This document shows positions 1-8,341 of a stretch of 54,110 nucleotides of DNA, in pieces. The first letter of the stretch is position 1. Each line of letters opens with the position of its first letter. This DNA comes from an uncultured Lachnospiraceae bacterium. GTDB lineage: Bacteria > Bacillota > Clostridia > Lachnospirales > Lachnospiraceae. The notes below the pieces were generated by a model, which was not told the DNA's origin, ran no database searches, and was given only the letters and a program-made list of their open reading frames with translations. Both the position numbers and the translations under genes were made by a program. The stretch lies in contig CAKRJP010000017.1 in assembly GCA_934351835.1 (NCBI GenBank), positions 1 to 54,110 of the forward strand. Reading direction: 5' to 3'.

Positions 1-157
1 CAAAACGGATTGTTGCGTGCTGCGCACTTACGCAATCCGCAACTCAATATTCGGATAACGCAAGGAAACCTTGCTTATATCCTCATATTGAGGCAAGCTG
101 CTAAAACATGAAAAATATATATGCAAGCATTATAATTTTATGCTTTGCATTTTTGAG
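1..157. repeat. Hairpin-rich non-coding repeat, copy 1
   Basis: First of two tandem copies with a period of 166 bases. It can fold into three hairpins. One pairs positions 6-18 with 30-39 (GGATTG...CAATCC type). A long imperfect one pairs 43-57 with 78-92 and encloses a perfect GCAAGG-aaa-CCTTGC hairpin at 60-74. The third pairs 121-130 with 140-150. No credible coding frame is present. The copy may start before the window. Confidence 0.85.
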
Positions 158-166
158 AGAAAATAC

Positions 167-323
167 CAAAACGGATTGTTGCGTGCTGCGCACTTACGCA
201 ATCCGCAACTCAATATTCGGATAACGCAAGGAAACCTTGCTTACATCCTCATATTGAGGCAAGCTGCTAAAACATGAAAAAATATATATGCAAGCATTAT
301 ATTTTTTATGTTTTGCATCTTTG
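167..323. repeat. Hairpin-rich non-coding repeat, copy 2
   Basis: Second copy, identical to the first over about 130 bases except for one substitution (T to C in the descending arm of the long hairpin) and one inserted A near 277. It then diverges slowly over the third hairpin. Its end runs into an AT-rich, TATAAT-containing stretch at 325-340 that could serve as promoter for the gene at 403. Near-identity of the copies suggests recent duplication or selection on the structure. Confidence 0.85.
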
Positions 324-402
324 GTATAATTATATTATACGTTTCGTACACAATTGGTCAAGTATCAGAAGTCAGAATAAGAGAGTGTAGGATAAAAAGA
401 AA

Positions 403-1287
403 ATGAAGAAAGAATATCAGGATGATTTCGATAATTTTATAAAAGAAGGGCTTGGAAAGCAGGCTGAAATAGAGATGCAATCGGTGAAAGATGATGAGAG
501 TCTTGCTGATTTGCCGGACGACTTGAAAGAGTCTATGCATCAGAAAATCAAGGAGCGGATCAGGGAAGCTGAGGAAAAGAAAGAACAAGAGAAATACGCC
601 GGCTTATCTGAAGAGGACAGAAAAGCACTGGAACTTGGACGGAAGATGCTGGAAGAAGGAAATGTTACTGAATTCAAAGCATCTGCGAAGAAAGGCTTGT
701 CGTATCGTAGCAAACTGCGTCTGAAACATGCATTGGGCGCTGCTGCAGTACTGGCAGTGGTGATGTTGGTGGAAGTGAACAGTCTGGGTGGACCGGAAAA
801 GGTGGTTCAGTTGGTGAAACGAGGTGTGATTAACCGAGATGTAGAGCAAATAAATGCAAGTTCGGATAGCAAAATAATTGTAGAAGAAAATGAGGAAGAA
901 GCATATCAGAAGATAGCGGATGAGTTTGGGGTTGAGCCGGTTAGAATTATGGAAAAACCTTCGGGAATGACATTTGAAAAGTTAGAATTAGATAAAAACT
1001 TGCAAATGGCAGACATGACGTACAAATATCAAGGAGAGAGTATTAGGTATGTGATAAATGCAAATTATCAAGATGCAGCTATCGGAATTGATATAGAAGA
1101 TGAAAAAATAGATGATTATTTTATAAACAGAGAAAAGTGTAAAGTGAGTGTTAAAAGTTATGCAGTACCTGAAACATCCAAGGAAAAATATGTAGCGCGT
1201 TATAAATATAGAGATGTGGAATATAGCTTAATGGGAATTATGTCCAAGTCAGATTTTGAAAATATCATAAAAAATTTATTTTTTTAG
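403..1287 (+). CDS. DUF4367-like single-pass membrane protein
   Basis: 294 residues. The first ~105 residues are charged and helical, rich in Glu/Lys, and should be cytoplasmic. One hydrophobic segment follows at about residues 109-126 (HALGAAAVLAVVMLVEV), then an extracellular part of ~165 residues whose end resembles DUF4367 domains. In Clostridia such domains often sit on anti-sigma-like proteins paired with ECF sigma factors, but no sigma gene lies beside this one; the repeats lie upstream instead. The ribosome site is weak (AGGATA about 10 bases before the ATG). Family call is by general resemblance; role in envelope sensing is inference. Confidence 0.6.
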   Translation: MKKEYQDDFDNFIKEGLGKQAEIEMQSVKDDESLADLPDDLKESMHQKIKERIREAEEKKEQEKYAGLSEEDRKALELGRKMLEEGNVTEFKASAKKGLSYRSKLRLKHALGAAAVLAVVMLVEVNSLGGPEKVVQLVKRGVINRDVEQINASSDSKIIVEENEEEAYQKIADEFGVEPVRIMEKPSGMTFEKLELDKNLQMADMTYKYQGESIRYVINANYQDAAIGIDIEDEKIDDYFINREKCKVSVKSYAVPETSKEKYVARYKYRDVEYSLMGIMSKSDFENIIKNLFF

Positions 1288-1369
1288 AAAAATCGCGTCA
1301 GTTTTTTGCGAGTTATGTGTTTATATAAGTGAAGTTGCAAAAAATCTAATTCGAGTGAGGAGGTGTTGG

Positions 1370-1849
1370 ATGAAGAAAAGGATTGTATCCCTGTGTTGTG
1401 CAGTCGTATTGACACTTGGTATGTTGATCGTACCGGAAAAGAATGTACAGGCAGAAGATACGAAAGTTTTGGATGGATCTTATCTTATCCATGAGGATGA
1501 GTCTATAGGTTATGATACAAAGATAACCAGAGGAGTAGATTTGCAGGCAGGATATTCCAAGATTGTCCGTTTAGGAGCTGGAAAGATATATGCAGGTGGA
1601 ACAACCCTTGCAAATCATGATTGTGAATCTGTTAGAATTGGTGTAATTGTGGAACGTGCAAAGAAGGATGAGGATTCCTGGGATTATTATGACAGCTGGC
1701 AGGCAGAAGAAAAAAATACTGATAGGATTTTATCTGCGAAAGCTTTGTCGGTTGATGGGGATTATTATTACAGAGTACGTTGTTTCCATGGAGCCAATGA
1801 TGACGTAAGCAGTTCATTTACTAATGGTATCTATATTGAAGAACCATAA
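1370..1849 (+). CDS. Small secreted protein, DUF6147-like
   Basis: 159 residues from the ATG at 1370, preceded by GAGGAGGTG at 1357-1365. The GTG at 1355 is part of the ribosome site and unlikely to be the start. The N-terminus is a signal peptide: MKKR, a hydrophobic core to about residue 22, and an Ala-rich cleavage region near VQAED. The mature domain of ~130 residues is Tyr/Asp rich and predicted mostly beta, with a Cys pair. It resembles small secreted proteins of unknown function found in Lachnospiraceae. It lies 82 bases behind the membrane protein and may be co-transcribed with it. Confidence 0.65.
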   Translation: MKKRIVSLCCAVVLTLGMLIVPEKNVQAEDTKVLDGSYLIHEDESIGYDTKITRGVDLQAGYSKIVRLGAGKIYAGGTTLANHDCESVRIGVIVERAKKDEDSWDYYDSWQAEEKNTDRILSAKALSVDGDYYYRVRCFHGANDDVSSSFTNGIYIEEP

Positions 1850-2104
1850 TTCATTCAAAACGATTAAAGTAAAATATGGGCTGGGCGGAAGGTGATGTAG
1901 CCGCCCAGTGTCACCAGGGGAATATGTGACGGGAAGCAGGCTGAGTCAGTGACGGGTAACTAATAAATAGAGATTATTTACCTAACAGAAAACCGTTGAA
2001 TACAATAAAAGTACTAAATTGTTGTCGCTGGCTCAGATGTTTCCTCAAAGATGTTCTCTACAACTAAGCACATTAGATAGATGTTAAGAAGAAGACTATG
2101 TAAG
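1850..2104. other. Gene-free stretch with hairpins
   Basis: No coding frame is credible here. A perfect stem CTGGGCGG (1881-1888) pairs with CCGCCCAG (1901-1908). It is followed directly by GTCAC (1910-1914) pairing with GTGAC (1926-1930), then a GGGAAGCAGG/GAGTCAG stretch. There is no T-run after these stems, so they do not look like a simple terminator. They could be part of a structured RNA or the 3' end of the secreted-protein transcript. I do not recognise a known riboswitch class. Confidence 0.4.
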
Positions 2105-2139
2105 GATACGCGGTTTTGGTCAGCCGCGTATCTTTTTTT
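2105..2139 (+). terminator. Rho-independent terminator
   Basis: Perfect 9-bp stem GATACGCGG (2105-2113) / CCGCGTATC (2124-2132), 10-base loop, followed by seven T. It isolates the nucleoside operon from upstream transcription. Confidence 0.9.
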
Positions 2140-2152
2140 GTGCAAAACATTG

Positions 2153-2280
2153 TTTAGTAAAATTGTAAATTGTGCAAAATGTCGGAAAAAAGTTTCGTTG
2201 CAGTCGAACGTTGCAATAAAATGCACAAAGTGATAGGATTGGAACAAGAAAACAAGTTTACTAAAAACTTTAGCTAAAGT
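2153..2280 (+). promoter_or_regulatory. Promoter and candidate operators of the nucleoside/ECF operon
   Basis: TTTAGTAAA at 2153-2161 is the exact inverse of TTTACTAAA at 2257-2265. A perfect 14-bp palindrome ACTTTAGCTAAAGT lies at 2267-2280, just before the ribosome site AGGTG. A plausible promoter is TTGCAA (2212-2217), 16-base spacer, TAGGAT (2234-2239). CGTTGCA is repeated at 2196-2202 and 2209-2215. The palindrome downstream of the promoter is a natural site for autorepression by the LacI-type domain encoded next, but this is inferred from position and symmetry only. Confidence 0.5.
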
Positions 2281-2291
2281 CAGGTGAAAAA

Positions 2292-4199
2292 ATGAATATA
2301 CGAGATATTGCAAAGTTAGCAGGGGTGTCCGCATCGACCGTATCAAAAGTTATGAATGGTAAAGACAGCGATATTAGTGAGGACACAAGGAGAAAAGTTT
2401 TAGAAGTAATAGAACGAGAACATTATGTTCCGTATTTTAGATTTCTTGATAAGGTAGGAATGAAAAATCGACTGATAGGTCTGATTTTACAAAACAACAA
2501 TCAAGAAAAAGAAAGATATATTTCGATCGCCGAAAAAATGGCACGCGAAAATGATTATGGCCTTATTATAGGATTTGCAAAAGATGAAAATGATGTAAAA
2601 AAATTGTGCCGGGAAATGCTTTTAAAAAAAGCATCAGGATTTTTAATAGAAGGACGCGTAAACATCGCAGACAAGGCAGAAAACGGAATTACTGTATGTT
2701 TATGCGATACTGGTGATATAGAGACGATGCCTCAAGCGGTATTGGGTTATAGATTATCTGAAATGGTAGAGTTAGCCGTAAGCAAATTGATTCAAGAAGG
2801 ACATCAAAAAATTGCATGTATTGCCAATGGAGCCGAAGTTTTAAATGCCTACAAAATAGCTATGCAAAATAAGAATATGAAAATAAATCCGGCGTGGATA
2901 TATACTGTGGAAGAAATTGAGAAATTTTCAAATGTACAATTTGTAGGGGAAAGCGAGACCGCTATTATTTGTGCAACACCAGAGATAGCAAGCCATGTGA
3001 CGTGTATTTTAGAAAGAAGCAAAACAAGTATTCCGGAAGAGATATCAGTTATCTCCATAGGTGACAGAAGAGAATTGGAATATATAGGTGGAGGTATTAC
3101 TGCTGTTAATATTCCGATTGAAGAAATGGTTGAAAGAGGGATGCAGTATTTATTTGAAATGAAAAAGCCTGAGAAAATGGATGAAGTAGTTAAAATGTGT
3201 ATTCCTCAAATAATAAATCGTAAAAGTGTGGCACAGCCATTAAAGAATAAGCAGGGAGAAAAGATCATCGTAGTTGGAAGTATGAACATAGATATTACGA
3301 TTGAGGTTGAGGAAATACCTGAGGCCGGAGAAAATCAGATGGCAAATAAAGTATATGTATTTCCGGGAGGAAAGGGAGCAAATCAGGCAGTAGGGGTTGG
3401 AAAACTTGGCGGACAAGTGTACATGATCGGCTGCCTGGGAAATGATATGGACGGAAAACAAATATATACGAGTTTGATTGATAATCATGTACATATGGAT
3501 GGGGTCACGTTTGATTCAGTTCTTCCGAGCGGAAAAGCATATATACATGTGGATCAGAAAGGTGAAAGTGCTATTACTGTTTATACAGGAGCAAATAAAA
3601 ATTTAAGTATTAAACATATTAAAAAATATGAATATTTGTTTGAGAAAGCAAAGTATTGCCTTGTTTCAACCGAAATTCCAGAAACAATTGTTGAATATAC
3701 TGTTAAGTATTGTGAGAAAAAAGGAATAAAAATTATTTTTAAACCAACGTTAACAGCAAAACTGAAAGATGAAATATTGGGGAAAATTGAATATTTTTTA
3801 CCAAATAAAAATGAACTTTATACATTGATCCCAGAAGGGAGAACGGTGGAAGAAAAGGCTGAAATATTAAGGAAGAAAGGAGTAAAAAATGTAATTGTAA
3901 CTTTAGGAGAAAACGGATGTTATTTACAAAATGAAGAATATTCTTTGTATTTTGAAGGGACAGGATTTGAAGCAGTAGATACAACCGGAGGGGCAGACTC
4001 TTTTATTAGCGCGTTAGCCGTTTATTTAAGTGAGGGACACAAATTAATAGAAGCTATTGATTTTGCTGTTTATGCTTCCGGAATAAGTGTTACCAGACAC
4101 GGGGTGCAGCCTGCTTTGCCTGACAGAACATCTGTGGATATTTATGAGGATGAAATTTATGCTAAATATAATGAAAGGAAGGGAATGAAGAAAGCATAA
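2292..4199 (+). CDS. LacI-type regulator fused to PfkB (ribokinase-like) domain
   Basis: 635 residues. Residues 1-60 are a LacI-family helix-turn-helix (IRDIAKLAGVSASTVSKVMN). Residues ~60-310 are the periplasmic-binding-protein-like effector domain, ending in an IPIEEM...IINRKSV tail typical of LacI proteins. From residue 324 a complete PfkB kinase domain begins (IIVVGSMNIDIT), with the N-terminal signature FPGGKGANQA and the C-terminal signature DTTGGADSF at 563-571. The likely catalytic Asp is D569; the usual GAG of the anion hole is changed to GGA. It is the first gene of the operon, so it probably both senses and phosphorylates, or senses through a kinase-derived ligand domain. The stop overlaps the next start by one base (TAATG), giving translational coupling. 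Confidence 0.9.
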   Translation: MNIRDIAKLAGVSASTVSKVMNGKDSDISEDTRRKVLEVIEREHYVPYFRFLDKVGMKNRLIGLILQNNNQEKERYISIAEKMARENDYGLIIGFAKDENDVKKLCREMLLKKASGFLIEGRVNIADKAENGITVCLCDTGDIETMPQAVLGYRLSEMVELAVSKLIQEGHQKIACIANGAEVLNAYKIAMQNKNMKINPAWIYTVEEIEKFSNVQFVGESETAIICATPEIASHVTCILERSKTSIPEEISVISIGDRRELEYIGGGITAVNIPIEEMVERGMQYLFEMKKPEKMDEVVKMCIPQIINRKSVAQPLKNKQGEKIIVVGSMNIDITIEVEEIPEAGENQMANKVYVFPGGKGANQAVGVGKLGGQVYMIGCLGNDMDGKQIYTSLIDNHVHMDGVTFDSVLPSGKAYIHVDQKGESAITVYTGANKNLSIKHIKKYEYLFEKAKYCLVSTEIPETIVEYTVKYCEKKGIKIIFKPTLTAKLKDEILGKIEYFLPNKNELYTLIPEGRTVEEKAEILRKKGVKNVIVTLGENGCYLQNEEYSLYFEGTGFEAVDTTGGADSFISALAVYLSEGHKLIEAIDFAVYASGISVTRHGVQPALPDRTSVDIYEDEIYAKYNERKGMKKA

Positions 4200-5122
4200 T
4201 GAAAAAAATATTAGTTATAGGTAGCTTAAACATGGATACGGTGATAGAAACACCAAGTATGCCAGAAGTTGGAGAGACTATCTCAGGTAGGAATATCACT
4301 CATATACCGGGTGGAAAAGGAGCGAATCAGGCATATTCAATCGGAAAACTGGGTGGGGATATTGCGATGCTTGGAGCTGTGGGTGATGACGGTAAAGGTC
4401 AGAAGCTCATTGAAAACTTAAAGAGTGCAGGTGTAGATGTTTCCAGAGTGCAGGTGTTAAGAAATACTCCAACAGGACAGGCGTTTATTACTGTAGATGA
4501 TAAAGGTGAAAATTCAATCATTATTATTGCCGGGGCAAACGGAAAAGTAACGAAAAAGTTAATTGATAACAACATGGATTTATTAACACAAAGCGATATT
4601 GTGATCATGCAGTTGGAAATTCCATTAGAAATCGTAGAGTATATAAAGGATCTTGTGAAGAATGAGAAAAAAATTATAATATTAGATCCGGCTCCGGCGG
4701 TAAAAGAAATCCCGGACAGCATGTGGGAGGGAATTGATTATATAAAACCTAATGAGACAGAATTGCAGATATTAACAGGCATGGATGTAAGTAATAAAAA
4801 AAATATTGAGATAGCGGCAAGGTCGCTGATCAAAAAAGGAGTAAAAAATGTAATTGTAACTTTAGGAGGGGAGGGGTGCATGTATATAAATGAAAATACG
4901 GAAGAATTTTTTCCGGCATATCATGTAAATGTAGTAGATACAACTGCCGCCGGAGATTGTTTTACAGCTGCATTTGCATTGGCATTAAGTCAGGGGAAAA
5001 ACTGGCAGGAAGCAATCGGATTTGGCCAAAAAGCATCTGCGATAGCAGTGACTAGAAAAGGTGCTCAAACATCAATTCCGACCAGAAAAGAAGTGGAAGA
5101 AATGAAAGGAGGAGAAGCTTAA
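4199..5122 (+). CDS. rbsK: Ribokinase
   Basis: 307 residues, usual length. It phosphorylates D-ribose at O5 using ATP in the cytoplasm. N-terminal PfkB signature IPGGKGANQAYSIGKLGG, substrate region GSLNMD near the start, and C-terminal signature DTTAAGDCF with catalytic Asp about residue 253. It follows the regulator-kinase fusion with a one-base overlap and shares a stretch with it (KKGVKNVIVTLG) that is nearly identical at DNA level, so the fused kinase may derive from a duplication of this gene. Neighbouring nucleoside hydrolase supplies ribose. Deoxyribose or another pentose is possible as substrate. Confidence 0.88.
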   Translation: MKKILVIGSLNMDTVIETPSMPEVGETISGRNITHIPGGKGANQAYSIGKLGGDIAMLGAVGDDGKGQKLIENLKSAGVDVSRVQVLRNTPTGQAFITVDDKGENSIIIIAGANGKVTKKLIDNNMDLLTQSDIVIMQLEIPLEIVEYIKDLVKNEKKIIILDPAPAVKEIPDSMWEGIDYIKPNETELQILTGMDVSNKKNIEIAARSLIKKGVKNVIVTLGGEGCMYINENTEEFFPAYHVNVVDTTAAGDCFTAAFALALSQGKNWQEAIGFGQKASAIAVTRKGAQTSIPTRKEVEEMKGGEA

Positions 5123-5123
5123 A

Positions 5124-6089
5124 ATGGGGCAGGAAAAAATTATCATTGACTGCGATCCGGGAACCGATGATGCATTAGCAATTATACTGGCATTATATTC
5201 AGGGAAACTGGATTTAAAAGCAGTATGTAGTGTGACTGGAAATGGAGCTCTGGATGTAACAACAAAGAATGGATTAAATATCCTTTCACTATGTGGAAGA
5301 GAGGACATCCCACTATATCGCGGATCGTCCGTTGCGTTGGATCAGAAACAGCCGGCAACCGTAAGTGCGTTTGGGGATGATGGTCTGGGTGGTTTTGCAG
5401 ATACTATTTTGTCAACTAAAAAGGAAGAAGATCAGAACGCAGTTGATTTTCTTGTTGAATATGTAAATGAGCATCCTCAGGAAATTACTTTATTTGCAAT
5501 AGGACCGTGTACAAATATAGCTAGTGCTATACGGAAATCCAAAGATTTTGCAAAAAATTTAAAACGTTTAATTATCATGGGAGGTGCAAAATACACAGGA
5601 AACATGAGTCCGGTAGCCGAATATAATTTCTGGGCAGATCCCATTGCAGCCCATGAAGTATTTATGGCAGGGATTCAGGATGTTACTATGATAGGTCTTG
5701 ATGTTACTAATAAAATTGCATTGGATTGTAATATGCGAGAAATATTAAGGGTATTAAATACAAGATTGTCAACTTTTGTTTACAATATTACGAAGGAAGG
5801 ACTGGATGACAACTGGAAATCAAGAAGAAAAATGGTCTCACCGATGCATGATGTATTGACAGTGGCATATTGTCTGGATAATTCGATAGTAAAATTAAAG
5901 CCGGCGTATATTGATGTAGTAACAGAAGGAATTGCAAGAGGTCAGTCTGTTGTAGATATAGGCGGACATTGGAATAAAAATAATTGTAATGCAAAATATG
6001 CATATAGTGTAGATGTAATAAAATTTTATAAATTATTTTTCAAAGAGATATTTAACGAAGATATTACAGATTTAATTGAAGAAAAGTAG
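5124..6089 (+). CDS. Ribonucleoside hydrolase, IU-NH family
   Basis: 321 residues. It hydrolyses the N-glycosidic bond of nucleosides to free base and ribose. The Ca-binding Asp cluster DCDPGTDDA is at residues 9-17; the family motif region GGAKYTGNMSPVAEYNFWADP with the conserved Asn/Asp ligands lies at ~153-173; a later conserved Asp is in the MHDVLTVAYCLD stretch (~239-250). Ribosome site AAAGGAGGAG before the ATG. Position between ribokinase and an ECF transporter fits intracellular breakdown of imported nucleosides. Purine or pyrimidine preference cannot be read from the sequence. Confidence 0.92.
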   Translation: MGQEKIIIDCDPGTDDALAIILALYSGKLDLKAVCSVTGNGALDVTTKNGLNILSLCGREDIPLYRGSSVALDQKQPATVSAFGDDGLGGFADTILSTKKEEDQNAVDFLVEYVNEHPQEITLFAIGPCTNIASAIRKSKDFAKNLKRLIIMGGAKYTGNMSPVAEYNFWADPIAAHEVFMAGIQDVTMIGLDVTNKIALDCNMREILRVLNTRLSTFVYNITKEGLDDNWKSRRKMVSPMHDVLTVAYCLDNSIVKLKPAYIDVVTEGIARGQSVVDIGGHWNKNNCNAKYAYSVDVIKFYKLFFKEIFNEDITDLIEEK

Positions 6090-6109
6090 AGAGAGGAAGG
6101 ACTATAAAA

Positions 6110-6706
6110 ATGAAGAAAAAGAATGAAACATTTTCTATGATGGTTATTTTGTTAATTCCGGTAGCGATCGCAATTAATATTGTAGGAGGTCAGATGACAT
6201 CTGTTTTAAAATTACCTGTGGATTTGGATATGATAGGTGTTATATTAGTAGGAGCACTTGCAGGACCGCTTCCGGCAGCAATTACCGGTGTATTGACAAA
6301 TTTAATTAATGGTATTTTTGACCCGACGTGGATTCCATATGCATTTTGTGCCTTTTTTATTGGTATTTCAGCAGGACTGTTGTCAAAGTACAACATGATG
6401 ACCAAGATTTGGAAATTGGTGATTTCGGGAATAATTATTGCATTAGTAGGAACTATCACTGCAACGCCAATAACAGTATTTTTCTTTGGAGGAGCAACTG
6501 GTGGAGGAGCATCCATGTTGGCGGCAGGTTTAATGGCAACAGGAAAACAAATTTTAGAATCCGTTTTATCAGTTTATATTGTAACTGAAAGTGTTGGTAA
6601 ATTAATTTCTATCTTTGTAGCATATTTTATAATCAAAGCAATACCAGAAAGATCGCTTGTAAAATATAAATATGGAGAAAAATTTATCAAAACCAAAAGC
6701 GAATAG
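6110..6706 (+). CDS. ECF transporter S component (substrate-binding)
   Basis: 198 residues, almost wholly hydrophobic, with about six membrane segments, as in S components of energy-coupling factor transporters. A Gly/Ala-rich LVGALAGPLPAAITGVLTNLI loop and a Lys-rich C-terminal tail are visible. S components determine the substrate. Encoded directly behind ribokinase and nucleoside hydrolase and before its own T and A genes, it most likely binds a nucleoside or ribose; this is inference from context, since the usual vitamin-type S families (RibU, ThiT, FolT, BioY) are not recognised here. Confidence 0.82.
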   Translation: MKKKNETFSMMVILLIPVAIAINIVGGQMTSVLKLPVDLDMIGVILVGALAGPLPAAITGVLTNLINGIFDPTWIPYAFCAFFIGISAGLLSKYNMMTKIWKLVISGIIIALVGTITATPITVFFFGGATGGGASMLAAGLMATGKQILESVLSVYIVTESVGKLISIFVAYFIIKAIPERSLVKYKYGEKFIKTKSE

Positions 6707-6728
6707 TACATATTAAGGAGAATTAATA

Positions 6729-7484
6729 ATGAAGCAAAAGAATAAAATTGTCGCGTTATATCCGTTAACTAAATTTTATTTGACAATAGTTCTGATTGTT
6801 TTAGATATTATTATGCCGGGAATTGGAGGAAAGCTTTTCATATTTCTGATATTGAACATTCTGGCTGCAATGAGCGGTGTATGGAAAATATTTATACGCA
6901 GAGTAAAAAACTCCGTAGGTGTATTGTTTTTGATTCTGTTATTTATCCAGACCTTTTTTTATCCGAAGGGAGAAGTTATATTTTCTATCTGGATATTTAG
7001 TGCAAAAATGGAAGGACTTTTGTTCGCGTTAAAACTTGGTCTCACGTTAATGGGTGTAGGAGGAAGCTTGATTTGGTTCTTTTCAGTTACCCAGGAAAAA
7101 GATTTTGTATTAGCATTGGAAAAAAGCGGAATGAGTGCAAAAGCTTCGTATGTGGTATTATCTACATTGCAAATGGTACCTGTTTTGAAGAAAAGATCAC
7201 AGACAATTATGAATGCGCAAAAAGCGCGAGGTGTCGAAACAGAAGGCAATATTTTGGTAAGGGCGAAAGTCTTTGTTCCAACCATTATCCCACTTGTGTT
7301 AAGTTCAATTGCAGGAACGGAGGAGCGTGCATTGACCTTGGAGGCCAGAGGGTTTTCATCAGGAATAAAGCATACACATCTGTATGATATAGAAAAAACA
7401 GCATCAGATAAAACCGCTGTTGTAATAATTACAATCATAGGCGTTTTAGGTATTGCGGGGAGGATTGCATTATGGCTTATATAG
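6729..7484 (+). CDS. ecfT: ECF transporter T component
   Basis: 251 residues with about five to six membrane segments. It couples ATP hydrolysis by the two ATPases to the S component. The two coupling-helix signatures Ala-Arg-Gly are present: A166-R167-G168 in AQKARGVE and A206-R207-G208 in LEARGFS. Ribosome site AAGGAG before the ATG. Its 3' end overlaps the first ATPase gene by 13 bases. A dedicated T gene in the same operon indicates a group I ECF system with its own energising module rather than the shared one. Confidence 0.9.
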   Translation: MKQKNKIVALYPLTKFYLTIVLIVLDIIMPGIGGKLFIFLILNILAAMSGVWKIFIRRVKNSVGVLFLILLFIQTFFYPKGEVIFSIWIFSAKMEGLLFALKLGLTLMGVGGSLIWFFSVTQEKDFVLALEKSGMSAKASYVVLSTLQMVPVLKKRSQTIMNAQKARGVETEGNILVRAKVFVPTIIPLVLSSIAGTEERALTLEARGFSSGIKHTHLYDIEKTASDKTAVVIITIIGVLGIAGRIALWLI

Positions 7485-8341
7485 ATATACAAAATGTTAG
7501 TTACACATATCCCTTAACTAAAGCACCCAGTGTTGTCGATGTGAATTTATCTTTTGAAAAAGGAAGATTTTATGCAATAGTAGGTGCTAACGGAAGCGGA
7601 AAAACGACATTATGCAATATTATCAGGGGATTTGTTCCGAATTTCTATCAGGGAGAGATGAAAGGAAATGTTATTATTGAAGGAAAAAATCTTGAAGAAT
7701 ATGAAATGGGAGAACTGGCATCTAAGATAGGATATGTATTTCAGAATCCATTTAATCAAATTACAGGGGCAAGAGATACTGTATATGGGGAAATTGCATA
7801 TGGATTGGAAAATTTTGGAGTTCCGGTAAATGAAATCAAGAGACGTGTAGAGCGGATCATGGAGCTTACTAATACAACCTATCTCCAGGATAAGAACCCG
7901 TTTGAACTGTCAGGAGGTCAGCAACAAAGAGTTGCTCTGGCATCAGTGCTGGTCCTGGAACCTGATATTTTAGTTATTGATGAGCCAACATCACAATTAG
8001 ATCCGCAGGAGACAGAACGTGTTTTTGAGATTATACAAAAAATGAAACAGATGGGAAAAACTATAATTCTCGTTGAACATAAGATGGAATTACTGGCTGA
8101 ATATTGTGATGAAGTAGTAGTTTTGCATCAGGGGAAAGTCATTAGATATGGAGATAAACACGAAGTCTTAGCTGATATTAATCTGGGACAGTTTGGAGTT
8201 ATGCTTCCGTTGACCGTATATCTTGCAGATGAATTGAAAAAGCAGGGAATAAAAATAGAAGAAAATATTATTACTGCTGATGAAATGGCTCAACAGCTTC
8301 AAAAAATTAAAAAGAAGGAGTTACCGTATGGGAATCATTGA
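7472..8341 (+). CDS. ECF transporter ATPase A1
   Basis: 289 residues. Canonical ABC ATPase: Walker A GANGSGKTT at 38-46, Q-loop in VFQNP, signature LSGGQQQR at 146-153, Walker B VIDEPTS with D170-E171, D-loop SQLDP, and switch His in LVEHK. A C-terminal extension of ~60 residues after the core is typical of ECF ATPases. It pairs with the second ATPase gene, whose start lies inside the end of this gene. Confidence 0.92.
   Translation: MAYIDIQNVSYTYPLTKAPSVVDVNLSFEKGRFYAIVGANGSGKTTLCNIIRGFVPNFYQGEMKGNVIIEGKNLEEYEMGELASKIGYVFQNPFNQITGARDTVYGEIAYGLENFGVPVNEIKRRVERIMELTNTTYLQDKNPFELSGGQQQRVALASVLVLEPDILVIDEPTSQLDPQETERVFEIIQKMKQMGKTIILVEHKMELLAEYCDEVVVLHQGKVIRYGDKHEVLADINLGQFGVMLPLTVYLADELKKQGIKIEENIITADEMAQQLQKIKKKELPYGNH

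Noticed and set aside
1..330. CRISPR array
   Set aside because: Only two long units with no unique spacers of regular size; the units are hairpin-forming repeats.
1355..1369. GTG start for the small secreted protein
   Set aside because: Those codons are the ribosome site itself; the ATG at 1370 gives a proper signal peptide.
1881..1975. Cobalamin or other known riboswitch
   Set aside because: The GGGAAG stretch is suggestive, but the conserved B12-box order is not present and the element lies behind, not before, the gene it would control.
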